Positions 45,749 to 59,278 of a stretch of 64,000 bases of DNA are shown here, piece after piece. Source of the DNA: Paraspadella gotoi (taxonomy: Eukaryota; Chaetognatha); assembly GCA_051294375.1 (NCBI GenBank), contig CM119269.1:10522883-10586882 (forward strand), written 5' to 3'. Position numbers and translations under genes: made by a program. The notes below the pieces were generated by a model. That model saw only the letters and a list, made by a program, of their open reading frames with translations, was not told the origin of the DNA and searched no databases. Numbering within the stretch: position 1 is the first letter of the stretch; every line of letters starts with the position of its first letter.

Positions 45749-48250
45749 AGAGAGAAGAGAGAGAGAATACTTCCCTTCTTTATATCACCAGTTATTTTCG
45801 TGTTTTTTTCGTAACTATTCGCAGTTTTCATCTTTGTTTGACAATGAATGTCTTATTCATTGAATGTCATGTTCTTCGCCCTCATAACCTCTGGAGCCTC
45901 CGTTCTCGTCCGCGTTCCTCCACCTTATTTCATCATTCATCTTTCTTTGGCTCTTTCTTTCTTATCTCCCTTTCCTCGGCGACTCTTCTTCCGTCCATTC
46001 ACACGTCCACAAAAGGCGTCATAGTTTCTCGCCTCTCTCTCTCNNNNNNNNNNNNNNNNNNNNNNNNNNNNNNNNNNNNNNNNNNNNNNNNNNNNNNNNN
46101 NNNNNNNNNNNNNNNNNNNNNNNNNNNNNNNNNNNNNNNNNNNTCTGTCTTCCACATCTCCCATTGCATTATCACGTTCCAAGAGATTATTCCCATTTCA
46201 TTTCATAGCGGAGGGATTATTACTTCTATAAAGAACGAAGGCGAGAAGGGCCTCCTCCATTGGCGCCGATGCGCCGTTGCGACCGAGCGTCGGAGAATGG
46301 CGCGCCGGGAGGCAATTGCGAAGACGCCCGCTAGGCGGAGTGGCGAACGTGATAACCCACCTGAGTAACGAGATTCTTCGGGGTGATTGCGATCGCTTAA
46401 ACGAGTGGTGATTCCAAAAGAGCGAAAACCATAGCAAATCACAGTTCACCCGGAAGTGTTTTTTTTTTCGAGTTGTGATAGGAATAGCACCATAAATTGG
46501 CTCATTGATTAACTAAGCAATAAGCAACATCCCCCTTACAAAATAATAACATGGCAAGTCCGTGCAGGTTTTCAATAAAACTTTCAAATTTTATCCAAAT
46601 CTAAAGTCTTTTAAACTCAATTACATCCTTCCCGTTCATCTTCCTGGAGGCGACGAGACAAAAAAAAAAAAAGAGAAGCCAGAAATCGTTTTACTATTCA
46701 GACACCCTTCCTCCCATTTTGGCCAACGACGAACGACGAACGGCGACGATGGCGACGACTACCGCGAGCAAGACGACGACTCCAAAAAAAAAAGGGGGGC
46801 TTAGCGATGCTCATTTATAACACTAAAGCGTATCCCATGGCTCATAAAGCCTCTCGGACTAAATTTAGATAAACCATTTATCAAAATTTCGACGTCGTCG
46901 TCGTCGTTATCGTCATCACCGTCACCTTTTATCGCGTGCTAAAGCGTCAGGCAACAGCGTCGAGTAAAAAGAACGACTCCTTTTTATTTGTTTTGAAAGG
47001 AATCGTAATTCACGACCGAAAGAGATTAATTGACCAAAACACAGCCTTCGCCGTCGAACCCCAGCAACTACAGCGAATCGAAAAAGCCCATCGATTTTGT
47101 CCCGAGGCGGCATTAGAGCTCTATCTTTCTCTCTGAAAAAAAAAAAAAAAAAAATTCGGTTAGATTCGCTTCCTATGGACCAAGCTTCGCAATTATCCCC
47201 ATAAACAACAAAGAACGTCGAGCGAGTCTGGAATTGAGACGATAATGGATCTAATACATATAATTTGTTATTGTCGCAGTTTCAATCAGCGAAAACGGGA
47301 GATCGCAATATATCTACGAAACAAAGCCGAAGCGGGCGAAGCCTCTCGCAGAGAAATTCGCCAAGGCCGCATTGGATTTGAGGTCCCCCGCCGAATTAGA
47401 AAACTAAGCCTAAGAATTAGTGATCTTAAGTCTCCCGCAGGCGGAGAACTTTACGAATGGAAAAGGTTGCCCGACTTTTGTCGTCGTCCTTGTTGCGTCG
47501 TTATTCGCTAAAAAGGTCGAATTCTAATCCATTGAAAAATAGAAGGCTTGCAATGTGGTTCAATGGTGTGCAAGGTGCATTTTCATCGTTCGTTTTGCCG
47601 CTGGTAGGTTATATATAAATATTCACTCTCAGCGATTTCTGTTCATTTTTTGTACGTAGTCTCCGTCAGCTTCTTTATATATATTACTAGCTTAAGCATA
47701 AACAAAGAGAGAGAGATAGAGATTAAGATAGAGAGAGAGAGAGTGAGAAATTTGCCCTCGCCGAGGGCCTCGGTGGGTTCTTTGCTCTTTTATCTTTCTC
47801 GATTAAAGGGGAAATGAATTCCAATCGATGGACATTCGTCGTCGAGAGGAAAGAAGGAAAAAGGTGCGTTGAAAGAGTTGAGTGGAATGTTGACCAGAGT
47901 CGGTTGATAGGAATTAATCCTCTCGAGTGGCTACAGGTTGATAGTTGAATAGAGGTCATTGTTTTTTACGGGTAATAAAGCCGATATATCATGTTTACTA
48001 ACTTAAAATAAAATCGTGAAATTTAACCTTTTAATTTACATATTTGAATAGTTAGCGACTTATTTTGCCGCTTATCTCCAGAATTGAACTCGGAATGCGT
48101 GGTCCTGATAAAATTCCTCCACCCGCTAAGGGACAGAGTTGTTAAGACTCTTTCTCTCCTGTTGCTGTCCCGAACTCAAGATGACAGCGTTCGTTAACTA
48201 ACCCTGTTTCTCTTTCTTTCTCCAGGCAAAAACAAAGGACAATATTCTCA
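43600..48250. other. Low-complexity region, probably upstream intron of mex3
   Basis: (GA)n lies at 44,211-44,249, 44,519-44,570, 44,650-44,700, 45,717-45,768 and 47,706-47,744. A/G-rich GAAA repeats occupy 44,770-45,215, and (GAC)n 45,519-45,590 reads as poly-Asp. A 100-N gap lies at 46,044-46,143. 46,240-46,370 is GC-rich with an inverted CCAAT (CCATTGGCG at ~46,257). I looked for the missing mex3 5' exon here and did not find it. Confidence 0.5.
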
Positions 48251-48279
48251 CTCCTTTCTATCTTTCTCTCTTTTCTCAG

Positions 48280-48510
48280 GCTGCAAGATCAAAGCCCTCC
48301 GCGCCAAGACGAACACCTACATCAAAACGCCCGTCCGCGGTGAGGAGCCCGTCTTCGTGGTGACGGGCAGACGGGAGGACGTTGGGATGGCCAAGAAGGA
48401 AATCCTCTCCGCCGCCGAACACTTCTCTCAGATCCGGGCGTCGAGGAACCGGACTGGCCTGCCCGGCGGGGTCGTGGCCGGGCCGCTGACCCCGACAACG
48501 GCGATTCCGG
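48280..48510 (+). CDS. mex3: mex3 exon (second half of KH1)
   Basis: MEX3-family proteins bind mRNA through two KH domains and regulate its translation and stability, in many animals also ubiquitinating partners through a C-terminal RING. This exon follows CTTTTCTCAG (acceptor 48,278-48,279) and starts with GC, completing a Gly codon begun in an exon not seen. It encodes [36 protein letters not shown] and [20 protein letters not shown], the KH1 domain from the end of its GxxG loop to the last helix. A linker [20 protein letters not shown] follows, ending at CCGG/GTGAGT. The near identity to the conserved KH1 makes the family call firm. The start codon, N-terminus and first half of KH1 lie upstream, outside the window or in a gap. 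Confidence 0.95.
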
Positions 48511-49331
48511 GTGAGTTAAGAAAAGTGGTTGAAGGGGGGGCGCAGCTATGGGCAGCCGTGATTGCCCACAGTGGGGGTTGGAGATGGTGGGAGTGTAAGC
48601 TAGAGTGGAAAACAACTCGGATGCAGTGATGAGGGACAAGAGGAGATATAAATGCGAGCGAGCGCCTTCTTGTCTGTCAACCGAGCTACTAACCGGATGA
48701 AAATGTCAACCCAGTGACAAATTAGTCTCCCAAGAAATAATTTCATATAATTTCATATAATAAAAGGAGCTCATCTTCGGCTCATGTTTTTTTCTTCAAT
48801 TTAAACTTGTATGGAAAAAAGTGAAGCGCGCGCAAAGACTGAAAATAAACAATGAGTTTCTCGATCGCAAACTGGAAAAGACGACGCAATTCTCTTTTTC
48901 TCCTTGAGCGATTTCCGGATAAACAAATCTTCGCCACGCCTCCTTTGTATACGATTCCATAATTTCTTAGGCTATTAGAGAGAGGAACGCGGTTAGTATG
49001 AGAGAGAGAGAGAGAGAGAGAAAGATAGAGCAGAGAGAGAGAGAGAGAGTGGGAAGAAGGAGAGGGAGACATACTAATAGATAAGAGCGTACAGAATAGG
49101 GAGAGAGAGGGAGAAAAAGAGATAGTTGCGTTAATCAAAAGAGAAACCAAGGAGTGAGAGCGAGAGAAAGAAAGAAGGAAAGAAAGACAGAAAATAAAGA
49201 AAGAAATGTCTTTATTATGCTCTTTCTATCTAACTTCTCAAGAGGCCTTGAAGTGACAGATCTTGAAGCTCTCGCCTTTGCCTTTCCTCTACTGGCGTTT
49301 CCTTTGACACCTCTGTCCCCCTCTTCTCTCT

Positions 49332-49409
<78 letters not shown>

Positions 49410-49653
49410 CTCTTTCTCTCTCCTTTTTTTGGATTTTCCACTTTTTTTCCCTTCACATTCTTCGGTAGAGTCAAGGCCTCTAGACATTTTTTGGCGGACG
49501 AAAGAAAACTTTTTTTTTCTTAAAAAACCTTTTTTTTTATTTTGCTTTTCCCCCCCAAAAATATCAGTATTACAAAGATCTCGCATCGATTTCATTACTT
49601 ACTCTTATCTCTTGCCCCTCACCCTCCCGTTCACTCTTGACCCTCTCAACCAG
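48511..49653. other. mex3 intron with two microsatellites
   Basis: A 1,143-base intron, GTGAGT to CAACCAG. It holds a (GA)n tract at 48,998-49,087 and a ~100-base (CT)n tract at 49,321-49,426, with T-runs near 49,510-49,545. Confidence 0.9.
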
Positions 49654-49899
49654 GCGCGCCCTGCGCCCCTACCGGCAGCGTGCCGGGCCAATCCATGATC
49701 CAAGTGCGGGTGCCATATCGCGTAGTGGGCCTCGTCGTGGGGCCCAAAGGAGCGACGATAAAGCGAATCCAGCAACAAACACACACGTACATCGTGACCC
49801 CGGGCAGAGACAAGGAGCCCATTTTCGAGGTCACTGGTCTCCCAGAGAACGTCGAGGCGGCGAGACATGAGATCGAGAGTCACATCGCAGTGAGAACGG
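49654..49899 (+). CDS. mex3: mex3 exon (KH2 domain)
   Basis: Joined in frame to the previous exon (G/GC split Gly codon). After a short linker ([13 protein letters not shown]) it encodes a complete KH domain: [17 protein letters not shown] (residues 93-109 of the visible protein, with the GPKG nucleic-acid-binding loop), [32 protein letters not shown] and [14 protein letters not shown]. It ends at ACGG/GTGAGT. Every position expected for KH2 of the MEX3 family is intact, and RNA binding is expected. Together the two KH domains read a bipartite element in target 3' UTRs in characterised family members. Confidence 0.97.
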
Positions 49900-50099
<200 letters not shown>

Positions 50100-52234
50100 G
50101 CGGTCTTATCGACACTACGACGATGACCGGAAATCCCAGCGACATCTTGACGCCGAATCTTCTGAACGGCGGCGCCATCGACGCCGATTTCTTTCGCGGT
50201 GGCGGTGGCAGCGGCGGCGGCGGGGGTGCCTTCGACTTTAACCAGTCGGTCTTGGCTTTGAACCGCGTCAACGCTGCCGTGGCTGCGGCGGCAGCCGTTG
50301 CGGCGTCCTCGTCTCATCCTCCTGGCATGTTGAGCGGCGGCGGATCTGAAGCTGAGATTCTTCAATCTCTCTACAAATCGCGACTTCATCAGACCAACGC
50401 CGACGTCGATGGAGAAGGCGTCCTCAATGAACCGCCGCCTCCATCGCCGCCGCCGCCGCCGCCGACGCTGCATCCGGCGCAGACGCACGGGGATTTCCCT
50501 CTCCACCATCAGCAGCATCATTATCATCAACTACACCAACCTCCCCATCAACATCAACCGTCGTTGATTCCCGCCAACGGAGGGGCCCCGGAAGCTCTGG
50601 CCTCTCGGAAGCCGCCCCATCCTCTCTCAAACGACGCCGGCGCCGGCCACGCCATTGAAGCCGGTTTCCTCGGCGCCCATCCGCCGCTCGGTTCGCCCTT
50701 TCCGACGAACGGCGTCAAGTCTAACGAAGCGGCGCCGTTGCCCGGCGCGCCAGTCGGCTTCTGCCCGACTTCGGCCGCGGCGCCCGGCGACGCTCTCGCC
50801 AACGGCGACTTGACCTCGAGCCTCAACGCTCTCCTCAACAGTTTCAGTTTCCTCGGAGGATCCGCGAGCTTCGGCGGCGTCGGCGGCGTCGGCGGCGTTA
50901 AGATGGACCCGACGTCGAATGGCGCTCGAATGGCCGGCCCGGCTTCTATCGCGATGACGCAACTGAGCGGAGAGAGCGACGGCGTTCAATCGCCGGGCGG
51001 ATCATCCTCCTTCGCCGATCCCGCGTCATCCCCGTCCACGCCCTCGGCGGCCGTTTCCGGCGGACACCCGTGGCCGGAACTCGCCGGCTTTTCCGGCGGT
51101 GGCGGCGGTGGCAGCGGCGATCCCCAAAATGGCTTCATGTCTGAGTTAAAAAACGGTTCGGTAAAGCTCGATCCCTCGACTACGACACCGATTGGAAATG
51201 GTTGGGTCTCTACTTCCTCTCACGGCGCCAACCCGGGCGCCTCTCACTCTCTCGACCATCAACAACAACAACAACAACAACCACAGCACGGACTCCAACA
51301 ACCACAGCAGCCCGGTCATCCTCGAGCGATCGCGACCATGAGCTCGTCATTGACCTCCAACGGTTCCTTCAACAACTTGGTTTCGCAAATCGGACGCTTC
51401 TCACCAATTCTAAGCGATATGGCACCCGCTTTGACGGGAGGCGCCTTTCCCGTCTCTCGGCCCGCGGCGTCGACGCCTTCCAACATCCGCGTCGAGTCGC
51501 TGCTCGATCCTATCGGCCCCTCCTCCTCTTCTTCCGCCTCCTCTTCCTCCTCCTCCTCTTCCTCCGCTCGAGATCCCCCTCCCTCTTACCCTTCCTCATC
51601 TTCCTCCTTCGAGCACCACCGCCTTTTGAGAAGATTGTGCTCGGAAAAACTCAACAACAACAACGACCAGCAGAGTCACAACAACAACCTGCAACAGCAA
51701 CAACAGCAGCAACTGCAGCTGCAACAGTCCGGGCTTTCAAATAGGGAGGCGACGTCGCTCGGCAAGGCTCCGTCGACGAACGGCCTCTACGGATCAAATC
51801 AAATCCCCTTGCTTCCCCCGACGGCAGCGTGCCAGCCCGGCCGGGCCTCGCTGCCGTCCCCGACCACGACGACGACGTCTACGATCGCTCGATCGAAGGC
51901 GGTTGCGTCGTCGTCGATGACGTCGTCGACGACGCCGTCGCGACACATCTACGACTGCCACTCTTTCGACGGCCTCGAGGACGGGTTCGGCCCGCCGGGG
52001 TTTCCTGGGGACGCGTTCCTCGCGGGCTGTGGGCCGCCGGCCGAGGCGGCTCGGCCCAAGCAGGAGTGCCTCGTGTGCGCCGAGTCGGAAGTTGCGGCGG
52101 CGCTGATCCCCTGCGGTCACAGCCTCTTTTGCATGGAATGCGCGAATAGGATGGTGGAGACGGGCGCCATGGACGGGCGGAGGTGTCCTATCTGCAGTCA
52201 ACAGGTTTCGCAAGCGATACGAATATTTACTTAA
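50100..52234 (+). CDS. mex3: mex3 terminal exon (disordered linker and RING)
   Basis: It joins in frame (G/GC) and ends at TAA 52,232-52,234. The visible protein totals about 869 residues. Most of this exon is long disordered linker: Gly/Ala/Pro-rich, a proline run near residue 270, His/Gln-rich ~286-311, a Gln run ~545, a serine run ~633-650 and Asn/Gln-rich ~676-703. The C-terminus is a C3HC4 RING from residue 815: CLVC, PCGH, LFCMEC, CPIC, ending QAIRIFT, which matches the conserved MEX3 C-terminus. All eight zinc ligands are present, so E3 ubiquitin-ligase activity is plausible. The exon is strongly GC-rich while the 3' flank is AT-rich. The long frames on other phases and the minus strand here are shadows of this composition. 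Confidence 0.95.
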
Positions 52235-53585
52235 GTGCCGCATATCATGTATCTAATGTCTTTTAAAGTCCTCTTTTTATTATTTTGCCCGACTGAGTGC
52301 GGGCGAACGAAAAACAACTTCTTTTTTTTTAGTTAAAAACAAAAAAATGCGTTCGTGATGTACAAACATAATTACGAGACAAAAATTGCATGATTTAAAA
52401 AAAAAAAAATTAAGAAACCAAAAACGCTTCCGTTTTAAATCTTCTTTCTTTCTTTTTTACTATAAACTTTCCTTATCTTTTTTTTTAATCTTTTCGCTCA
52501 TTCACTTTTATCAGAAATGCACTAAAATATTGATTAGATTTGTTGGCATCCCTCTAAAGATATATCACCCGATTGAATGCTTATCTCAAAGAGATTATCT
52601 TTTACAGAGATTAACAGTTTATTTTTAAAAGTCATTTTTAATAGATTTAAAAGCAAGATTTTTTTCCATTAGTGTTTTACAAAATTTTGCTTTTTTAATC
52701 ATTCCAAAAGATGGTGTGTTTCAATATGTTATGACTTGTAAAGATTTACGCCATGTAGGAAATCCTGTGTGTCTCATCGACCGATTATATGGATTCTTAA
52801 ACTTTGACTGTGCCCCTTAGTCATTCATTCGCTTTTCTTGGCTTTGTAGGCAATAGTTAGATTCAGTGATCGCTGGCCTTTCTATTGATGCAAATCCATG
52901 TAAAGATAAGCTATTTTTCTATTTCTTTCTCTATATTCATTTAAAAATACTGAGAAAAATTACTACACTTTTTTGCCGGTATCCACTTATCTGTAATCAA
53001 AGTATGAAAAAAGTTAGTGGAAATCGAAAGAAAAGTACCTCAAAAATAAAAAACACAATATTTTAATCATCAGCGAAATATTTTTTAGGTTTGAATGTTT
53101 TTATAATCTTTAGCCACACTTTCTTTAATGTACTATCGTAACAATAATAAAATATTTCAGTCGGCAGATAATAAAATATTCAAACTCGATATAGTCGATT
53201 CTAATAACAAAATTGAATTCTATTGTTAGATTAAGTATAGCTAATGATAAGCATGATTTTAGCTATTCTATTTGTGCCATAAACTATGAATCTTTGTTGC
53301 TCGTTCCTACGTTCATTTGTTGTTTCAGATGTTTCATAGTATATAGTACATTGTTTAAATTTATGAAACGTTCAGAGGGCTCCTCCATAGTCAATGAGGA
53401 CCTTGTTGTCTTAATTATGGCATTTTAACCGTGTTTTGTGAAGTAATTTTATGAAAAACTGTTTTAATGTTCGTAACATTGAAATTTTTGTTTAAAAAGT
53501 TAAAATGTTTCTTGCTTGCCTAAGATGTAAATTGATCAGAGACTTAATTTTGGTCCAATAAAATATTTTTATTGTACTCAAAAAT
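52235..53585 (+). other. Probable mex3 3' UTR, AT-rich
   Basis: AT-rich, microsatellite-free sequence directly after the stop. AATAAA at 53,557-53,562 with TTTTTATTG downstream is a reasonable polyadenylation site about 1.3 kb after the stop. Other close variants occur (AATAAA near 53,147), so the exact end is uncertain. MEX3 genes of other animals also have long 3' UTRs. Confidence 0.45.
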
Positions 53586-55636
53586 AATTATGTCATTAGA
53601 AATTTGTCTTTCTTGGATGGTTCCAAAGCATATGTACCTCAGGGAAGTACTCCGGGAATTTTTATGTTTTTTATTTTGATGGCTTGGGTTAAGACTAAGC
53701 TCTCAAATGCATTGACGTTTTAAAAAAATGAGGATAATTCAGCGGGAAACTAATACATGAGAGTTATAAATTATATATTGCTGACAAAATGGACAACATT
53801 AAAATTCCAGAATGTAAAGATGATAACAGAAATAATCCATAATATTCCATTTTAGGTCATTGGATTAAGTAGCTTTTTGCGTAATAACCATAATCAAGCA
53901 GATCTGACATAACTTAATTTTCTAGCTATCCAACGAAGTTGGAATGACTAAATGGATGAGAAATCTTAGCCATTTATAACCTTTACTTATGCTAACTGAC
54001 AACATATAATATTTGCTATTATATTGGATTATAAAGATTGTATGAGAATTTATTTTTTTGCATTAACGTTTTACGTCATCTATGTGCATGGATAAAATGG
54101 ACCAAAATCTTTTTTTTGCTTGAATTCATTGCTATGTGGAACGAATGAATTACTGCTCCTATGAATAGAGCTATATTATATCCTATCAAGTTTGGTTTAA
54201 TTCGCAATATTGATACAATTGATAATCAGTTGTGATTTAAGTCGAAAGAATGGTTAATTAGAAATATGGTGTAATTTTGAGTACGACTTTTTGGAAAAAA
54301 ACATAAAGAGCCTTGGAACTTTGCAAATGGCAGTTAAATAAGTATCTTTTTAAAAATAATTGACAAAATGATACTTCATCGTAATATTTACATAGCAAAA
54401 ATCAAGATGATTTTTTTAAGATATTTTATAACACCTATTCAGCTTTCAAATTTTTCTCATAGCGATTTTATTTTGTGGTAAAGCAAATCAATTTTATTTT
54501 CATTACAATGCAATGCTTTACTATCGTTACTAAAAGTATGTGATCATAGAAACAACATTATTGTAGAGTTTTTCCAAGTGATTTAGAGTTACTGGTTAAT
54601 ATACTAACTGTATTACTTACATGAACTGATTTTAAAAAATATCAAAGGCTATAAGCTAGAAAACAATTTATCGGATCGTTGGGTATTAGACATCGGACTA
54701 CCGCAAGAAGTTGGAATCTGTAATTTACTAGATGATTGTAATGATAACATATAATTTTTAACCATTTTAGGAGTTTTTACTTAAAGAAATGTTCAAATGA
54801 ATGTTCTATCTGAATCTAATAAACTTCTTGTTCAAAAGAACGTCTTCTTAAATTTGTTGTTATTGAAATTCCTCCCACTCCCCCTGAAAAAGGAGTGAAA
54901 TCTTAGAAAAGTTGCGTTTCGAAACTTAATAGCTAGAAAAGAGGGAAGATTTGAGAGTAAGTTACAAAATTAACTATTCGAAAAACAGGAAAAATAAGGT
55001 TTAATAATTTTTGTCAGCTCGGTTGAACGAGAAGGCGGTCGCTCTGTAGTCTGACATTGCTATAAGTTCAGCTCAAAGTCTGAGCTTCTCCGTGAAAAAA
55101 AAAATGCAATCAAGTTGAGCAGAGATTCGAAAGTTCTTTCTGCCGGCGACCGAGAACGCGCAATGGGGACAACGAGTGTAAATCATTAGAGAAGTCTTTC
55201 CTCCGCCTTCCTCCACGCCTCGCTTTAAGTGTTCAGACGACGTCAAAAAGTAAAGACGGGAATTTAAAATAGCATGTTTCCGTAGAATGACTTAACATAG
55301 AAATTCAAGAATGTAATTAGCAAATAAAAATAGGGTTTTTATAATTTTCATTTCTTTTATCGATATTAAAAAAGGAAAGTTAAAAATTACATTGAAATGT
55401 CTTTCTTCTTACCTCCTTCCTCTGACGGCGTCCATTAAGAGAACGGCGCCACCAATCCTGAGCCGAGTCAATCCACGTCACCTAAATTCGATCCACAATC
55501 GAACCGAGTCTCAACTCGCTAATACGTGACGCCGTTGGGCGCTGAGATTTGAAACATAAAAAGGACGAGAGCGAAGACGGGATGCAACTCGGATGGAAGT
55601 CACCTGTGAAGAGGAAGATTGAGAGAGAATGAGGGT

Positions 55637-55724
<88 letters not shown>

Positions 55725-56882
55725 CAACAAAAGAAGGCCTCAAGTTGTGACACGCTTTTGTGCTCGTCCTAATGCAAGAGGGATTTCCCTGAGTTTCTCC
55801 TGACGCGAAACGATTTCCTTCGTTTTTCTAATTCTATAAAAAGATTCATTTCACTGGAGAGAAAAAAAGAAAGAAGAAAGAGAGAGAGAGAGAGANNNNN
55901 NNNNNTATATTTAAATATGACATTTTTTTTTCGATAGTTACTACAAGTCCTTTTTTTCCCCAATCAGTCATTCTGAGGAGAAAAAAAAGTCGTTTTGCGG
56001 AGATTGTTTCGCCGGGAAAAATTAATTTAAATGCATAAGAGGAGAATTTTAATTTTGTAAAAGACTGACGTCCTGATCACGGATAACTTTTTGATGAAAT
56101 TTTCTTTTAGAAAGTGTGTGACGTCACTACCCAGTGATTTACTTTGACTGACAATAATGCGACTGTCGTTAAAGAAATGAACATTACTTAGGTTTTACAA
56201 ACAGTCAAAAAGTCAATAGTCACTCAACAGTCACTGACAGCTTTCTTAACAGAAACTAAACAAACAACAAACGTAACTAATAAATTCACGAATTAGATAA
56301 AATTATGGAAATATAAAGGCAACTGAATCTCGTAGATCTGATGAAGAAAAAAGTGGAGCAACAAACTTTAGATGGTTAATAAAATATCAGTAACTTAAAA
56401 AAAGCGTTCCGGAATCAAAATGAGAAAAAACAATTGTGTTCAATTCTATTATTTATTGTCTACCTACTATCTAGGAAAAATGTACATCACATAATTGTTG
56501 AAAAGTTCATTTATTCAATAAAAAATATAATAAACATGGGTAAATTATTCTCAATATTTAGTACACCCTCCCTCAGTATTGATTACTTACATCAGCAGAT
56601 AACTAAACTTAATAATGCTCTCAAATACTGGAAGTAAAAAAAAATCATGAAAGAAACCGAGCAATAATGAATTAATGATATATAAAATAAGATGTTGAAA
56701 AGAAGGCATGACACAAAGAAACAATCAGAGAAAGGAATGAGGAAAAAAGGAAAGTAAAAAGAGAGAGAGAGACAGATTAAATCAAAAACTGCTCCCTGGG
56801 GTTCTTAGAGGGTTATCATCATGGAATCTAGCAAAGAAACCTCGGACCTAAATTGAGTTGGTACCAGGAAATGAAGGAATTA

Positions 56883-56923
<41 letters not shown>

Positions 56924-57171
56924 TTTTTTTCTCTCTTTCTCTCTGAAAAAATAATGAGAAAGAAACAGAGAGATAAAAAAAAAAGATAAAAATAAAAAGA
57001 AAGAGAAACAGTGAAAGAGAGAGAGAGAAAGAGAGAGAGACAGAGAGAGAGGGAGAAAGGGAGACAGAGAGAGAGACAGACGATGGGTGGAGAAAAGAAT
57101 AAAAGAGAAATGGGAAAAGGGAGGAAAAGAAAATGAAGAGAGAGAAATCGCGGGTGTATGAGGCAAAAGAG

Positions 57172-57210
<39 letters not shown>

Positions 57211-57600
57211 ATTGTTCTTTTTCATTCTTTGAAACGGAATGAATCTTCACGGGTCCCCAGGCAGATGTTCGAGCAGAGAAAAGCTTATGATTGAAAAACG
57301 AGTTTTCATTTTTATCTCGATAGTTGTTTTTCCGATAATAATAACTAAATATCTGATAATGAAATTAATTTTTACACTAAAGAGAAGTGGAGTGGAATTT
57401 TTTATAAATTGTTCGAGTTGCCTCACTTTCTGACTGTTTTTAATAATGGCGACGTTCAAAGGTTCTTTGTTTATTATACAGTTAAATGGTGACGAGGAGA
57501 TAAAAACAATTCGATTCTTTTTTGTAAACAAAGGAGGATAAAACGTAAAATGTGGTTGAAAATATGATAAACAGATCGGGGAACCGTTCGAAGTCGGAGG
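53586..57600. other. Intergenic AT-rich DNA with late (GA)n tracts
   Basis: 53.6-55.0 kb is unusually plain AT-rich DNA without microsatellites. (GA)n follows at 55,643-55,723 and 55,877-55,895, the latter running into a 10-N gap (55,896-55,905). (CT)n lies at 56,886-56,925, then GA-rich tracts to 57,210. No gene is recognised. Confidence 0.65.
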
Positions 57601-58269
57601 TAAATAAACATTGTATAATTTCAAATTCTAACATTATTTAAAATAACCCAGATAGCCTCGGCACCCTTTTTCCCTCTTCTTCAAATTATTCGTCGACGCT
57701 ACTAACGATCTTGAAAAGGGAAACTTGAGACCAAGATGTCGAATCCTCGACAGTTAGACGTCAAGCGGTTCTGCCTCTACGGCGACGCTCGCGTTGCACA
57801 CCACGAAATATAGTAAAATATTGTAAATAAAATTAAAATAATATCAACCGAAAGATCATTTTTTAGAAGATTTCCTATCCCTAGGCCTAACTTAAATCGA
57901 GTTAAAGATCTTTTTTCGTAGCCTGCTGAGTTCTCGGGGTTAAATTTTTTTCTGATTTGACAATTTGGCAAAATTTTGACAAAACTCTTTCCAGCGTCGA
58001 AAATTGTTTGAAATTTTTAAATTCCAACTTTGGTTTCCACGTTTTGTCAGTCTCCACTTTTTTTTTCTTCAATAATGATAATAGTAAAAGGGAAAAAAAG
58101 GGATCGCTTAAAATTCCGCGCTCGCTGCGGGTCCCTCTATTCAAAAGTCGCTCAATCGGTTGAAAGGAAAATTGGCGAAACACGCCCCCTTTTCGCCGAT
58201 CTCTCTCCATTTCTTTTTCTGTCTCTTCCATCTCGGCTGCCTTTTAGTTATACGTCTTTTTATCAAGCC

Positions 58270-59278
58270 ATGACCGGCAAAGCCGGTTCAGGCTNNNNNN
58301 NNNNNNNNNNNNNNNNNNNNNNNNNNNNNNNNNNNNNNNNNNNNNNNNNNNNNNNNNNNNNNNNNNNNNNNNNNNNNNNNNNNNNNNNNNNNNNNNNNNN
58401 NNNNNNNNNNNNNNNNNNNNNNNNNNNNNNNNNNNNNNNNNNNNNNNNNNNNNNNNNNNNNNNNNNNNNNNNNNNNNNNNNNNNNNNNNNNNNNNNNNNN
58501 NNNNNNNNNNNNNNNNNNNNNNNNNNNNNNNNNNNNNNNNNNNNNNNNNNNNNNNNNNNNNNNNNNNNNNNNNNNNNNNNNNNNNNNNNNNNNNNNNNNN
58601 NNNNNNNNNNNNNNNNNNNNNNNNNNNNNNNNNNNNNNNNNNNNNNNNNNNNNNNNNNNNNNNNNNNNNNNNNNNNNNNNNNNNNNNNNNNNNNNNNNNN
58701 NNNNNNNNNNNNNNNNNNNNNNNNNNNNNNNNNNNNNNNNNNNNNNNNNNNNNNNNNNNNNNNNNNNNNNNNNNNNNNNNNNNNNNNNNNNNNNNNNNNN
58801 NNNNNNNNNNNNNNNNNNNNNNNNNNNNNNNNNNNNNNNNNNNNNNNNNNNNNNNNNNNNNNNNNNNNNNNNNNNNNNNNNNNNNNNNNNNNNNNNNNNN
58901 NNNNNNNNNNNNNNNNNNNNNNNNNNNNNNNNNNNNNNNNNNNNNNNNNNNNNNNNNNNNNNNNNNNNNNNNNNNNNNNNNNNNNNNNNNNNNNNNNNNN
59001 NNNNNNNNNNNNNNNNNNNNNNNNNNNNNNNNNNNNNNNNNNNNNNNNNNNNNNNNNNNNNNNNNNNNNNNNNNNNNNNNNNNNNNNNNNNNNNNNNNNN
59101 NNNNNNNNNNNNNNNNNNNNNNNNNNNNNNNNNNNNNNNNNNNNNNNNNNNNNNNNNNNNNNNNNNNNNNNNNNNNNNNNNNNNNNNNNNNNNNNNNNNN
59201 NNNNNNNNNNNNNNNNNNNNNNNNNNNNNNNNNNNNNNNNNNNNNNNNNNNNNNNNNNNNNNCTTGATATTCATTCGG
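58270..59278 (+). CDS. Possible gene start and exon end cut by a 968-base gap
   Basis: Left of the gap, GCCATGACCGGCAAAGCCGGTTCAGGC gives MTGKAGSG in a good start context after a pyrimidine-rich stretch. Right of the gap (58,295-59,262 unknown), CTTGATATTCATTCGG/GTGAGC looks like the end of an exon with a donor at 59,279. The known bases on both sides are open in one frame if the N count is taken literally, though gap lengths are often estimates. The product cannot be named. Confidence 0.25.

Noticed and set aside
45216-45863. 215-codon frame with poly-Asp and RERERE
   Set aside because: It spans three separate low-complexity tracts and a T-run; no conserved part.
51202-52243. Alternate-frame and antisense frames within the last mex3 exon
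   Set aside because: They are shadows of the GC-rich mex3 coding sequence, whose frame is fixed by KH and RING homology.
57739-57813. 25-codon ORF MSNPRQLDVKRFCLYGD...
   Set aside because: Good Kozak context and locally GC-rich, but too short and without family resemblance.
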